The position numbers and the translations under genes were made by a program. A stretch of DNA of 16,111 nucleotides. Origin: DASRAP01 sp035277145 (GTDB lineage: Bacteria > Gemmatimonadota > Gemmatimonadetes > Gemmatimonadales > Gemmatimonadaceae). Position 1 is the stretch's first letter; every line of letters starts with the position of its first letter. The notes under the pieces are model-generated. The model was not told the origin of the DNA. It was given only the letters and a program-made list of their open reading frames with translations, and made no database searches. The stretch is taken from NCBI GenBank assembly GCA_035277145.1, contig DATELA010000115.1, positions 1 to 16,111 on the forward strand, read 5' to 3'. Of the stretch, positions 8,424 through 15,076 are shown piece by piece.

Positions 8424-8578
8424 AACTGAAGCTAGAAGGGAGAAGTGGGAAGTAAGAAGGGCGAATTGGGGAAGGCAGAAGCGGGAAGTAAGAAGGCAGA
8501 ATTGGGAAGGCAGAAGCGGGAAGTAAGAAGGCAGAATTGGGAAGGCAGAACTGGGAAGGCAGAACTGGGAAGGCAGAA
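8424..8578. repeat. Purine-rich heptamer array, left arm of giant dyad (NNNNGAA units)
   Basis: The stretch parses into 22 consecutive units ending in GAA, all 7 bp except one 8-bp unit at 8466-8473. Common units are GGCAGAA, TTGGGAA, GTAAGAA, GCGGGAA and CTGGGAA. The strand is almost pure purine. Because 7 is not a multiple of 3, every frame reads through as a 7-residue repeat, so open frames here are not evidence of coding. It occupies the 5' side of the histidine kinase gene. Confidence 0.95.
8481..8550. repeat. Exact 35-bp tandem duplication inside the heptamer array
   Basis: The five-heptamer block GCGGGAA, GTAAGAA, GGCAGAA, TTGGGAA, GGCAGAA at 8481-8515 recurs identically at 8516-8550. 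It is followed by two copies of CTGGGAA plus GGCAGAA (8551-8578). This shows recent expansion by slippage or unequal exchange in multiples of 7. Confidence 0.95.
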
Positions 8579-8597
8579 ACAGACGCCCAGTCCGCAC

Positions 8598-8730
8598 TTC
8601 TTACTTCCGCCTTCTTACTTCCGACTTCTTACTTCCGCCTCCTTACTTCTGCCTTCTTACTTCCGACTTCTTACTTCTGCCTTCGCACCATCCCCTTCTT
8701 ACTTCTCTCTTCTGCCTTCTAAATTCCCTG
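8598..8730. repeat. Pyrimidine-rich heptamer array, right arm of giant dyad (TTCNNNN units)
   Basis: After a 19-bp spacer (8579-8597) the complementary pattern begins: TTCTTAC alternates with TTCCGCC, TTCCGAC or TTCTGCC, giving 19 units of exactly 7 bp up to the transaldolase ATG at 8733; nearly all begin TTC. It is the reverse complement in kind of the left arm (GTAAGAA pairs with TTCTTAC, GGCAGAA with TTCTGCC), so the gap can fold as an imperfect hairpin of well over 100 bp per arm. It fills the upstream region of the transaldolase gene and leaves no room for a conventional ribosome binding site. Confidence 0.93.
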
Positions 8731-8732
8731 CC

Positions 8733-9866
8733 ATGTCGCGTTTGCATTCTCTCCGCGCCGCGGGCCAGGCGGTCTGGCTCGACTTCATCGATCGCGCGCT
8801 GCTCCAGTCCGGCGAACTCGAACGACGCATCGCCGACGACGCCCTGACGGGGATGACGTCCAACCCCACCATCTTCGAAAAAGCGCTCGCGCAGGGCTCG
8901 CTCTACGACGCACAGATCGGCGCGTCGACGGCCGCGACGCCGCTCGAGTTGTTCGAAGAAATCGCGACCGATGACGTGCGCAGCGCATGTGATGTATTTC
9001 GTTCGGTCTACGATGCGACGAGCGGCGCCGACGGATTTGTGTCCATCGAGGTCTCGCCCACGGTAGCGCGGGACGCGCAGAGCACTGTGGCCGAAGCGAT
9101 GCGGCTGTGGTCGCGCGTCGACCGGCCCAACGTGATGATCAAGGTGCCCGGGACGACGGAAGGCGTCCCCGCGGTGCGCGAACTCATCGCGAACGGTGTG
9201 AACGTCAACATCACGCTGTTGTTCGCCGTCGAGGCACACCGCCGCGTCATCAACGCGTACATCGAAGGTCTCGAAGCGCGCTTGGCTGCGGGTGAGGACA
9301 TCGCGAATGTTGCGTCGGTCGCAAGCTTCTTCGTGAGCCGCGTTGACTCGACCATCGATGCCCGGCTCGATGCGCTGGCAAAAGCCGGTACGATCGACGC
9401 GGTGCGCGCGAACGCACTCAAGGGCCGTGCCGCAATTGCGAATGCAAAGCTCGCGTACCAGCTCGCGCGCAAATCGTTCAGCGGCGCGCGGTGGCACGCG
9501 CTCGCGGCGCGCGGCGCGCGCGTACAGCGTCCACTCTGGGCGAGCACGAGTACCAAGAATCCTGCGTATCGCGACGTCATTTATGTCGAGCAGCTCATCG
9601 GACCAGACACCGTCAACACGCTGCCGCCGGCAACGCTCGACGCATTCCGCGACCACGGTGAAACACAGCGCACCGTCGACACAGACCTCGACAGCGCGCA
9701 GCAATTGCTCGCCGACCTTGGGAGCGCGGGCATTTCCCTCGACGCCGTCACGGATCAGTTACTGACCGAGGGACTCGCGTCGTTCCAGAAGTCGTTTGAC
9801 TCGCTGCTCGCCGGTCTCGAACGAAAGTCAGGCGCGCTCGGTCGCGCGCTGGTCGGCGCGCACTGA
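8733..9866 (+). CDS. tal: Transaldolase
   Basis: The 377-residue enzyme transfers a dihydroxyacetone unit between sedoheptulose-7-phosphate/glyceraldehyde-3-phosphate and erythrose-4-phosphate/fructose-6-phosphate in the non-oxidative pentose phosphate pathway. Residues 12-20 (QAVWLDFID) hold the conserved Asp D17. TSNPTIF at 42-48 is the phosphate-region signature, SIEVSPT at 104-110 follows, and NVMIKVPGT places the Schiff-base lysine at K137. NVNITLLF at about 158-165 and PLWASTSTKNPAY near 265-277 are also typical. The length fits the longer (about 360-380 residue) bacterial transaldolases. The frame is open upstream to GTG 8445, but that part is heptamer array, so MSRLHSL is the start. 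No Shine-Dalgarno is visible (TTCCCTGCC precedes ATG), which suggests leaderless or unaided initiation. pyk follows 42 bp downstream on the same strand. Confidence 0.96.
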   Translation: MSRLHSLRAAGQAVWLDFIDRALLQSGELERRIADDALTGMTSNPTIFEKALAQGSLYDAQIGASTAATPLELFEEIATDDVRSACDVFRSVYDATSGADGFVSIEVSPTVARDAQSTVAEAMRLWSRVDRPNVMIKVPGTTEGVPAVRELIANGVNVNITLLFAVEAHRRVINAYIEGLEARLAAGEDIANVASVASFFVSRVDSTIDARLDALAKAGTIDAVRANALKGRAAIANAKLAYQLARKSFSGARWHALAARGARVQRPLWASTSTKNPAYRDVIYVEQLIGPDTVNTLPPATLDAFRDHGETQRTVDTDLDSAQQLLADLGSAGISLDAVTDQLLTEGLASFQKSFDSLLAGLERKSGALGRALVGAH

Positions 9867-9908
9867 GCACGCGCGCATCCGCGCAGACACGTCAGGCGTG
9901 ACGCCGGT

Positions 9909-11315
9909 ATGAAACAGCGTACGCCTCGCGCAAAGATCGTCGCGACGCTCGGGCCGGCGTCGCGCGGAGAGGACGTGCTTCGCGCGCTCCTCGAAAGCGG
10001 CGTCGACGTTGCGCGCGTCAATTTCTCCCACGGCACGCACGACGAACACGCCGAAACCATTGCGACCATCCGGCGCATCGCGAGGGAACTGAAACGTCCG
10101 GTCGCACTGCTCGCCGATCTCCAGGGTCCGCGCATTCGCATCGGTGAGATCGACAAGCCCATCGTCGTCGAGCCGGGTAACGACGTGCGCGTCGCGCCCG
10201 AAGACGAGGCCAAGGGCGACGACGTTCCAATCACGTACGGCGAACTCGCACAGGACGTACGCATCGGCAGCCGCGTGCTCGTCGACGACGGCAACCTGGA
10301 GTTCACCGTCGTCACGATCGACGGACGTCGTGTCGTGTTGCGCGCCGTGCACGGCGGACCAATTCGTGCGCACAAGGGCATCAACCTGCCGGGTGTGGAG
10401 GTGTCGGCGCCCTCCCTCACCGACAAGGACCGCGCGGATGTGACGTTCGGTGTCGCGGCCGACGTCGATTATTTCGCGCTGTCCTTCGTGCGCAAGTCGG
10501 ACGATGTGCAGGCGTTGCGCGCGCTCGTACCGCCCGGACGTTTGATCGTCGCGAAAATCGAAAAGGATTCCGCGCTCAAGCACATGGAAGGTGTTGTGCG
10601 AGCGGCGGACGCTGTGATGGTTGCCCGTGGCGATCTCGGCGTTGAACTCCCATACGAAGCCGTACCACTCGTACAAAAGCGCATCATCGCGCTGTGCAAT
10701 CAGCTCGGGCGTCCGGTCATCACGGCGACGCAAATGCTCGAGTCCATGGTCACGCACGCGCGGCCCACGCGCGCGGAAGCCTCGGACGTGGCGAACGCGG
10801 TGTTGGATGGCACCGATGCGGTGATGCTCTCGGCGGAGACCGCAGTCGGACAGTATCCGACGCATGCCGTCCGCGCGATGCGACGCATCGTGACGGAAAT
10901 TGAAAAACATCCGCGTCCGCGTCCGCGTGCACCGGAGTCGCAGCCTGGCGGTGCGGCCACGGAAGAGATCATTGCCGCCGCCGGCGAAACCGCCGCGCGA
11001 CTGCTGCAAGCGCCGGCGATTGTCGTGTTCACGAAGAGCGGCTTTAGCGCGCGCGTCATTTCCGCGCGCCGCCCCGTCGTTCCGATTCTCGCCCTCACCG
11101 ATCAGCAGCGCACGTTCCAGCAGCTTTCGCTGATCTGGGGTGTCATTCCGAAGCTGGTTCCGCATTGCGACACCTACGAGCAGATGCTGACCATGGCGCG
11201 CGAAATGGTGCGCAGCGAAGGCCTCGCAAAAACGGGCGATCGAGTTCTGGTCACGGCCGGCGTTCCATTCGACGTGATCGGTACGACGAACACGCTCAAG
11301 GTCGAGGTCGTGTGA
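9909..11315 (+). CDS. pyk: Pyruvate kinase
   Basis: This 468-residue enzyme converts phosphoenolpyruvate and ADP to pyruvate and ATP. Signatures in order are KIVATLGPAS (9-18), ARVNFSHG (35-42, nucleotide/K+ site region), the B-domain lid at about 75-175, IVAKIEKDSAL with catalytic K216 and metal ligand E218, VMVARGDLGVE with D242, ITATQMLESM (271-280), and DGTDAVMLSAETAVGQYP. A PRPRPRAP linker (residues 335-342, from a short DNA repeat near 10913-10929) joins the A domain to the C domain. There is no extra C-terminal PEP-utiliser domain. The residue equivalent to rabbit Glu117, which marks K+-dependent enzymes, is R75 (LQGPRIRIG). The gene follows tal closely, and its stop overlaps the next start by GTGA. 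Confidence 0.97.
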   Translation: MKQRTPRAKIVATLGPASRGEDVLRALLESGVDVARVNFSHGTHDEHAETIATIRRIARELKRPVALLADLQGPRIRIGEIDKPIVVEPGNDVRVAPEDEAKGDDVPITYGELAQDVRIGSRVLVDDGNLEFTVVTIDGRRVVLRAVHGGPIRAHKGINLPGVEVSAPSLTDKDRADVTFGVAADVDYFALSFVRKSDDVQALRALVPPGRLIVAKIEKDSALKHMEGVVRAADAVMVARGDLGVELPYEAVPLVQKRIIALCNQLGRPVITATQMLESMVTHARPTRAEASDVANAVLDGTDAVMLSAETAVGQYPTHAVRAMRRIVTEIEKHPRPRPRAPESQPGGAATEEIIAAAGETAARLLQAPAIVVFTKSGFSARVISARRPVVPILALTDQQRTFQQLSLIWGVIPKLVPHCDTYEQMLTMAREMVRSEGLAKTGDRVLVTAGVPFDVIGTTNTLKVEVV

Positions 11316-12085
11316 TCCTCACGTTCCTGGGGACCGGAACGAGCTTCGGCGTGCCACAACTTGGCTGTTCCTGCGACGTGTGCCGGTCCACGGATCCGCG
11401 AGACCGGCGGGCGCGGACCGGCGCCATCATCGACACCGGTACCACGCGCCTGCTGATCGACGCGCCCCCCGAACTTCGGTTGCAGTTGCTCGCCGTCGGC
11501 GTCAGCAAGGTGGACGCACTCTTCATCACGCACGACCATGCGGATCACATTCACGGCATCGACGACGTCCGTGGACTCGCAGGCAAGGCACGCGGGCCGC
11601 TGCCGGTCTACGCGGCGCCGGACGTTCTCGCCAGCCTGGTCCGCCGTTTCCCCTACGCGTTCGACGGTGCGCCGCCGATTCCGGGGACGTCGAAGCCCGA
11701 ACTCGAGCCGCGTCCCATCGAATCCGGTGCAACAGTTCGCGTTGGAGACGCAACAGTCGAGGCGATTCCCGTTCCGCACGGCGCCATGCGCGTGTTCGCG
11801 TATCGCGTGGGGCCAATTGCGTACGTCACCGACGCGAAGTCCGTCCCTGCTGACGCGATTGCGCGCCTCCGCGGCGTTTCCGTGCTCGTGTTGAACGCGT
11901 TACGCCGTACACCGCACCCGACGCACCTCTCGGTGAGCGAGGCCGTTGCCGTGGCGCGCGAGATTGGCGCGAAGCGCACGTTGTTGACGCACATCACACA
12001 CGACCTCGGCCACGCGGCGCTTTCTGCAGAATTGCCCGCAGGCATCGAACCTGCGTACGACGGCCTCGTCGTACCTGTCGACTAA
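11312..12085 (+). CDS. PhnP-like metallo-beta-lactamase-fold hydrolase
   Basis: The 257-residue protein starts with GTG overlapping the pyk stop; MILTFLGTGTSFGVP is the canonical first strand. A Cys trio, C19, C21 and C24 (GCSCDVC), matches the structural zinc site of PhnP. The dinuclear metal motif THDHADH is at 73-79 (H74, H76, D78, H79), followed by H81GIDDVR. Later ligand candidates are VPHG near 156, VTDAK near 172, and THITHDLGH near 229. Characterised PhnP cleaves phosphoribosyl 1,2-cyclic phosphate. No other phn gene is nearby, and this subfamily occurs widely outside phosphonate operons, so the substrate is uncertain. Coupling to pyk suggests a housekeeping cyclic phosphate or metabolite-repair role, which is inference. 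Confidence 0.92.
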   Translation: MILTFLGTGTSFGVPQLGCSCDVCRSTDPRDRRARTGAIIDTGTTRLLIDAPPELRLQLLAVGVSKVDALFITHDHADHIHGIDDVRGLAGKARGPLPVYAAPDVLASLVRRFPYAFDGAPPIPGTSKPELEPRPIESGATVRVGDATVEAIPVPHGAMRVFAYRVGPIAYVTDAKSVPADAIARLRGVSVLVLNALRRTPHPTHLSVSEAVAVAREIGAKRTLLTHITHDLGHAALSAELPAGIEPAYDGLVVPVD

Positions 12086-12127
12086 TTCATTCTTGATTCA
12101 CCTCCGACGACCCAAGAGCTTTCCGCG

Positions 12128-13549
12128 ATGACACAGACAACTGCTTCGAACACGGCGCACGCACTGGGCGGCGCCGTCGAGATTTCCGGCGGACGAGTCA
12201 CCGTGCGCGATGAACGCGCGCTCCGCGGCCCCCATATGGACGCCCTGGTGCGCGACGCCGTCTTCGGCGACACCGCTACCAAAGAGCGGTCGCGCTGGCT
12301 GATCTGGGAGATCGGCCAGGCGGTCGGTGTGCGCAGCGCGTCGATCCATGATCTCTACATCGCGCGTGGCCGCGGAGAATGCAGCGGGTTTACAGTGCCC
12401 GCGATCAACGTGCGTGGGCGCGCGTACGACACGATGCGGGCGATTTTCCGCGTCGCGATTGCGAAGCGTGCGGGCGCGTTCATCTTCGAGATTGCGCGCT
12501 CCGAAATTGCGTACACGGATCAGCGACCGGCGGAGTATGTCGCGGTGGTGCTCGCCGCAGCGCTCCGAGAGGGGTATCGCGGGCCGGTATTCATTCAGGG
12601 CGATCACTTCCAGATCAACGCGAAGAAGTACGCGACTGGCGCGGCCGCCGAGGTCGACGCGGTGAAGATGCTCGCGCGCGAAGCCATTGCCGCGGGCTTC
12701 TACAACGTCGACATCGACACATCGACACTCGTCGATCTGTCGCAGCCGACGCTCGACACGCAACAGCGCCTCAACTTCGAAGTGGGCGTGGAACTCACTC
12801 GGTACGTGCGCTCACTGGAACCCGAGGGAACGACTATCTCGCTCGGGGGTGAAATCGGCGAAGTAGGGACCGCCAATTCCACTGTGCCTGAGCTCAAAGC
12901 CTTCATGGACGGATACAACCGAACCCTGGCCGCTTCCTCGCCCGGTGCCGTCGGACTCAGCAAGATCTCGGTGCAGTCAGGGACGTCGCACGGCGGCGTT
13001 GTACTCGCCGACGGTTCCATCGCCGACGTCAAACTCGACCTCCAGACACTCGCCGACCTCTCCAAAGTCGCGCGGTCTGATTATGGCCTTGCCGGTGCGG
13101 TCCAACACGGGGCTTCGACACTCCCGGACGGTGCGTTCAATCACTTTCCGCGCACCGAAACCGCCGAAATTCACCTGGCGACCAACTTCCAGAACATGCT
13201 GTACGACCACCTGCCAGCCGGGCTGAAGAGCGAGATGTACGACTGGCTTCGGGTGAACGCCGCAGATGAAAGGAAGATTAAGGATTCTGAGGAACAGTTC
13301 GTATACAAAACGCGTAAAAAAGCCTTGGGTCCGTTCAAGCGTCAGCTCTGGGATGTACCAGCAGAGACAGCGCAGGCCTTGGACAAAGCCTACGAAGCAA
13401 AGTTCGGTTTTCTGTTCGAGCAGCTCGGTGTAGGCGGTACAGCAGACGTGGTACAGCGATGCATCACGACTATCCCGCAGCACCGCTCAGTACCGAGCGG
13501 AGTTCCGACCGCAGTGGCGGCGCCCGATGACGCGGACGCCGGTGAGTAA
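12128..13549 (+). CDS. Class II aldolase, long divergent type (fructose-bisphosphate aldolase-like)
   Basis: The protein has 473 residues, clearly longer than the usual 290-360 of class II fructose-bisphosphate aldolases. FTVPAINVRG at 88-97 is the family opening. The catalytic and zinc residues can be placed: D159-H160 (QGDHFQ, equivalent to E. coli D109/H110), E242 (LGGEIGEVG), H288 (SGTSHGG) and H327 (VQHGAST). The segment that normally reads NxDTD and binds substrate phosphate is instead IHLATNFQ (348-355). The C-terminal 120 residues are an extra, charged, helical extension and the extreme tail is acidic. The gene begins 42 bp after the metallo-hydrolase gene, with only a weak GAG upstream of the ATG. 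The pyk and tal context supports a glycolytic aldolase role. A GatZ-like or other sugar-phosphate specificity cannot be excluded. Confidence 0.85.
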   Translation: MTQTTASNTAHALGGAVEISGGRVTVRDERALRGPHMDALVRDAVFGDTATKERSRWLIWEIGQAVGVRSASIHDLYIARGRGECSGFTVPAINVRGRAYDTMRAIFRVAIAKRAGAFIFEIARSEIAYTDQRPAEYVAVVLAAALREGYRGPVFIQGDHFQINAKKYATGAAAEVDAVKMLAREAIAAGFYNVDIDTSTLVDLSQPTLDTQQRLNFEVGVELTRYVRSLEPEGTTISLGGEIGEVGTANSTVPELKAFMDGYNRTLAASSPGAVGLSKISVQSGTSHGGVVLADGSIADVKLDLQTLADLSKVARSDYGLAGAVQHGASTLPDGAFNHFPRTETAEIHLATNFQNMLYDHLPAGLKSEMYDWLRVNAADERKIKDSEEQFVYKTRKKALGPFKRQLWDVPAETAQALDKAYEAKFGFLFEQLGVGGTADVVQRCITTIPQHRSVPSGVPTAVAAPDDADAGE

Positions 13550-13593
13550 GTCAACAGAGGCTGGCAATGAGGCTGGCCTCGGACACCAACCGT

Positions 13594-13601
13594 GGGGGAG
13601 G
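13594..13601 (+). promoter_or_regulatory. Strong Shine-Dalgarno deciding the lipoprotein start
   Basis: GGGGGAGG lies 6 nt before ATG 13608, the best ribosome binding site in the window. It selects the start giving a lipoprotein signal peptide over the in-frame ATG at 13527. Confidence 0.85.
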
Positions 13602-13607
13602 CAGCAA

Positions 13608-14510
13608 ATGAGGAAGATCTGGGTGGGCTTTGCCGCGGCGGTCGTACTAACCGCATGCGACACAGCAAGGGCGGAACTCGAACAGAAGGTTGTCGAGCTC
13701 CAAACGGTATCAGCGCAGAAGGACTCGCTGATGCAGGAAGTGATGTCGACGACGCAGTTCGTCAGCGATCTCTCGTCCGACCTTGCCGCCGTGAAGGCGT
13801 TGAACGCCGGCAAGCCTGTCGCGGCTGAAGCGAGCGAGCTCGAAGGAAAGAGCCCGGCGCAGATGCGCGCCCAGGTCCGTGAGCGTGTACGCGATCTCGC
13901 GGAGCGGTTCCAGCAGAGCGAACAGCGCTTGGCGCAGAGCCGCGCGCGCGTCCAGAACCTCACCGGTTCGAACGCCGAAATGCAGAAGCAGCTCGCGGTG
14001 TACGACTCGACGATCAACTCGCTGCGCGCCGTCATGGAATCGCAGAAGACGGAGATCTCGTCGCTCGCCGAGCAGGTGCAGGGCTTGCAGTCGGCCAACG
14101 TGACACTTGCCGCAGCGCGCGATACGCTGACGATGCAGCGCGATCAGCTGACATCGACGGTATCGACGATGACGACCGAGTCGAACAAGGCCTACTACAT
14201 CGTTGGTACGGAAGCCGACCTCGTGAAGCGCGGCATCATTCAGAAGCGCGGCGGGTTCCTGGGAATCGGCAAAACGGTGACCCCGGCTCGCACGCTGTCG
14301 GAGTCGGATTTCACGGTGATCGATCGCATGCGCGATTCGTCCATCACGTTGCCGAACGCGGCGAAGAAGTATCAGATCGTCTCGCGCCAGGACGTTCGGT
14401 TCCTGGCCGTCCAGCCTGACAAGGACGGGTCGCTCCACGAGAGCCTGCGTGTAGCGTCGCCAGAACAGTTCTGGGCCTCGTCCAAGTTCCTGATTCTGAT
14501 CGAGCGATAA
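13608..14510 (+). CDS. Coiled-coil lipoprotein with conserved C-terminal domain
   Basis: The 300-residue protein begins MRKIWVGFAAAVVLTAC, a signal peptide with lipobox LTAC, so C17 should be lipidated after signal peptidase II cleavage. Residues about 20-195 are rich in E, Q, K, S and A with heptad spacing and form long coiled coils (AELEQKVVELQTV; MQKQLAVYDSTINSLRAVM; SSLAEQVQGLQSANVTL). Residues 195-300 form a compact domain opening with AYYIVGTEADLVKRGIIQ and GGFLGIGKT. As I recall, a similar motif occurs in uncharacterised Bacteroidota proteins. No enzymatic residues are evident. It probably sits on the inner face of the outer membrane or on the periplasmic face of the inner membrane as a structural or tethering protein. 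The gene lies 58 bp after the aldolase gene and is followed by a hairpin at 14547-14619. Confidence 0.88.
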   Translation: MRKIWVGFAAAVVLTACDTARAELEQKVVELQTVSAQKDSLMQEVMSTTQFVSDLSSDLAAVKALNAGKPVAAEASELEGKSPAQMRAQVRERVRDLAERFQQSEQRLAQSRARVQNLTGSNAEMQKQLAVYDSTINSLRAVMESQKTEISSLAEQVQGLQSANVTLAAARDTLTMQRDQLTSTVSTMTTESNKAYYIVGTEADLVKRGIIQKRGGFLGIGKTVTPARTLSESDFTVIDRMRDSSITLPNAAKKYQIVSRQDVRFLAVQPDKDGSLHESLRVASPEQFWASSKFLILIER

Positions 14511-14546
14511 TGCTGTCGTAGTTCGCAGCTTGTAGTCACAACTGAT

Positions 14547-14619
14547 AGTGCAGGGTGCAGGGGAGCCAGGCTCGCGTGAGACCGTGTCGCACGGTAGCCT
14601 ACCCTCTGCACCCTGTACT
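14547..14619. repeat. Heptamer-built inverted repeat, possible terminator or processing hairpin
   Basis: The left arm at 14547-14564 contains GTGCAGG twice in tandem. The right arm at 14602-14619 (CTCTGCACCCTGTACT) is its complement with two mismatches. Inside, AGGCT (14568-14572) pairs with AGCCT (14596-14600), and ACCGTG (14581-14586) pairs with CACGGT (14590-14595) around a TCG loop, so the transcript can fold into one long interrupted hairpin. CTCTTTT follows at 14618-14624, which is compatible with a factor-independent terminator after the lipoprotein gene. The T-tract is short. Confidence 0.75.
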
Positions 14620-14640
14620 CTTTTAGCGAGGTTGATGCCG

Positions 14641-15057
14641 ATGGCACTCGAAGACCGATCACCCGAACCGATCATCGTTGAGCGCGGGGGCGGTCAGGTT
14701 ACCGCTTTCGTAGCCGGCTTGGCGCTTGGTGCGATGGCCGCGCTGCTCTTCGCGCCGCAGTCGGGCGCAGACACACGCCGCGACATTGCCCGCTATGGAA
14801 AGCGCGCACGCCGCGCCGCCGAACGTTTCGGCGATGACGTACGCGAACGCGCAGAAGACATGTACGATCATGCACGCTCGGACATCCGCCGCCGCGCGCG
14901 CGCTGCGCGCGAAGCCGCGGAGGACGTTGTGGACGGCGTGAAGCTGCGCGTGGATGCCGGGCGGGAAGCCGGTCGCGCGGCAGCAAAGGCAGCGCGTGAA
15001 GAACTGCGTCGCAGACTGGCCGACGCCGCGCCCGATGGGGATGGCGACGCGACGTAA
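14641..15057 (+). CDS. YtxH-domain small membrane protein
   Basis: The 138-residue protein carries the YtxH signature at about 20-50: a glycine-rich hydrophobic segment (FVAGLALGAMAALLFAPQ) followed by SGADTRRDI. The remaining residues form a highly charged Arg/Ala/Glu helix, likely amphipathic or coiled coil. Family members are associated with general stress but have no defined biochemical activity. Two in-frame ATGs exist, 14635 and 14641. The AGCGAGG at 14625-14631 is 9 nt from the second and only 3 nt from the first, so 14641 is preferred. The brkB-type gene follows 19 bp later and may be co-transcribed. Confidence 0.88.
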   Translation: MALEDRSPEPIIVERGGGQVTAFVAGLALGAMAALLFAPQSGADTRRDIARYGKRARRAAERFGDDVRERAEDMYDHARSDIRRRARAAREAAEDVVDGVKLRVDAGREAGRAAAKAAREELRRRLADAAPDGDGDAT

Positions 15058-15076
15058 CACGGCGTAAGCATATGGC

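Noticed and set aside
8424..8730. CRISPR array
   Set aside because: Units are contiguous 7-mers with no unique spacers, and no cas genes are present.
8445..8732. In-frame N-terminal extension of transaldolase
   Set aside because: It translates the heptamer array as a low-complexity repeat. The known N-terminus of transaldolases aligns with the start at 8733.
10913..10929. Short CGCGTC repeat in pyk
   Set aside because: It simply encodes the Pro-Arg linker between pyruvate kinase domains and keeps the frame.
13527..13607. Upstream ATG for the lipoprotein gene
   Set aside because: It overlaps the aldolase end and would bury the signal peptide; the strong GGGGGAGG favours 13608.
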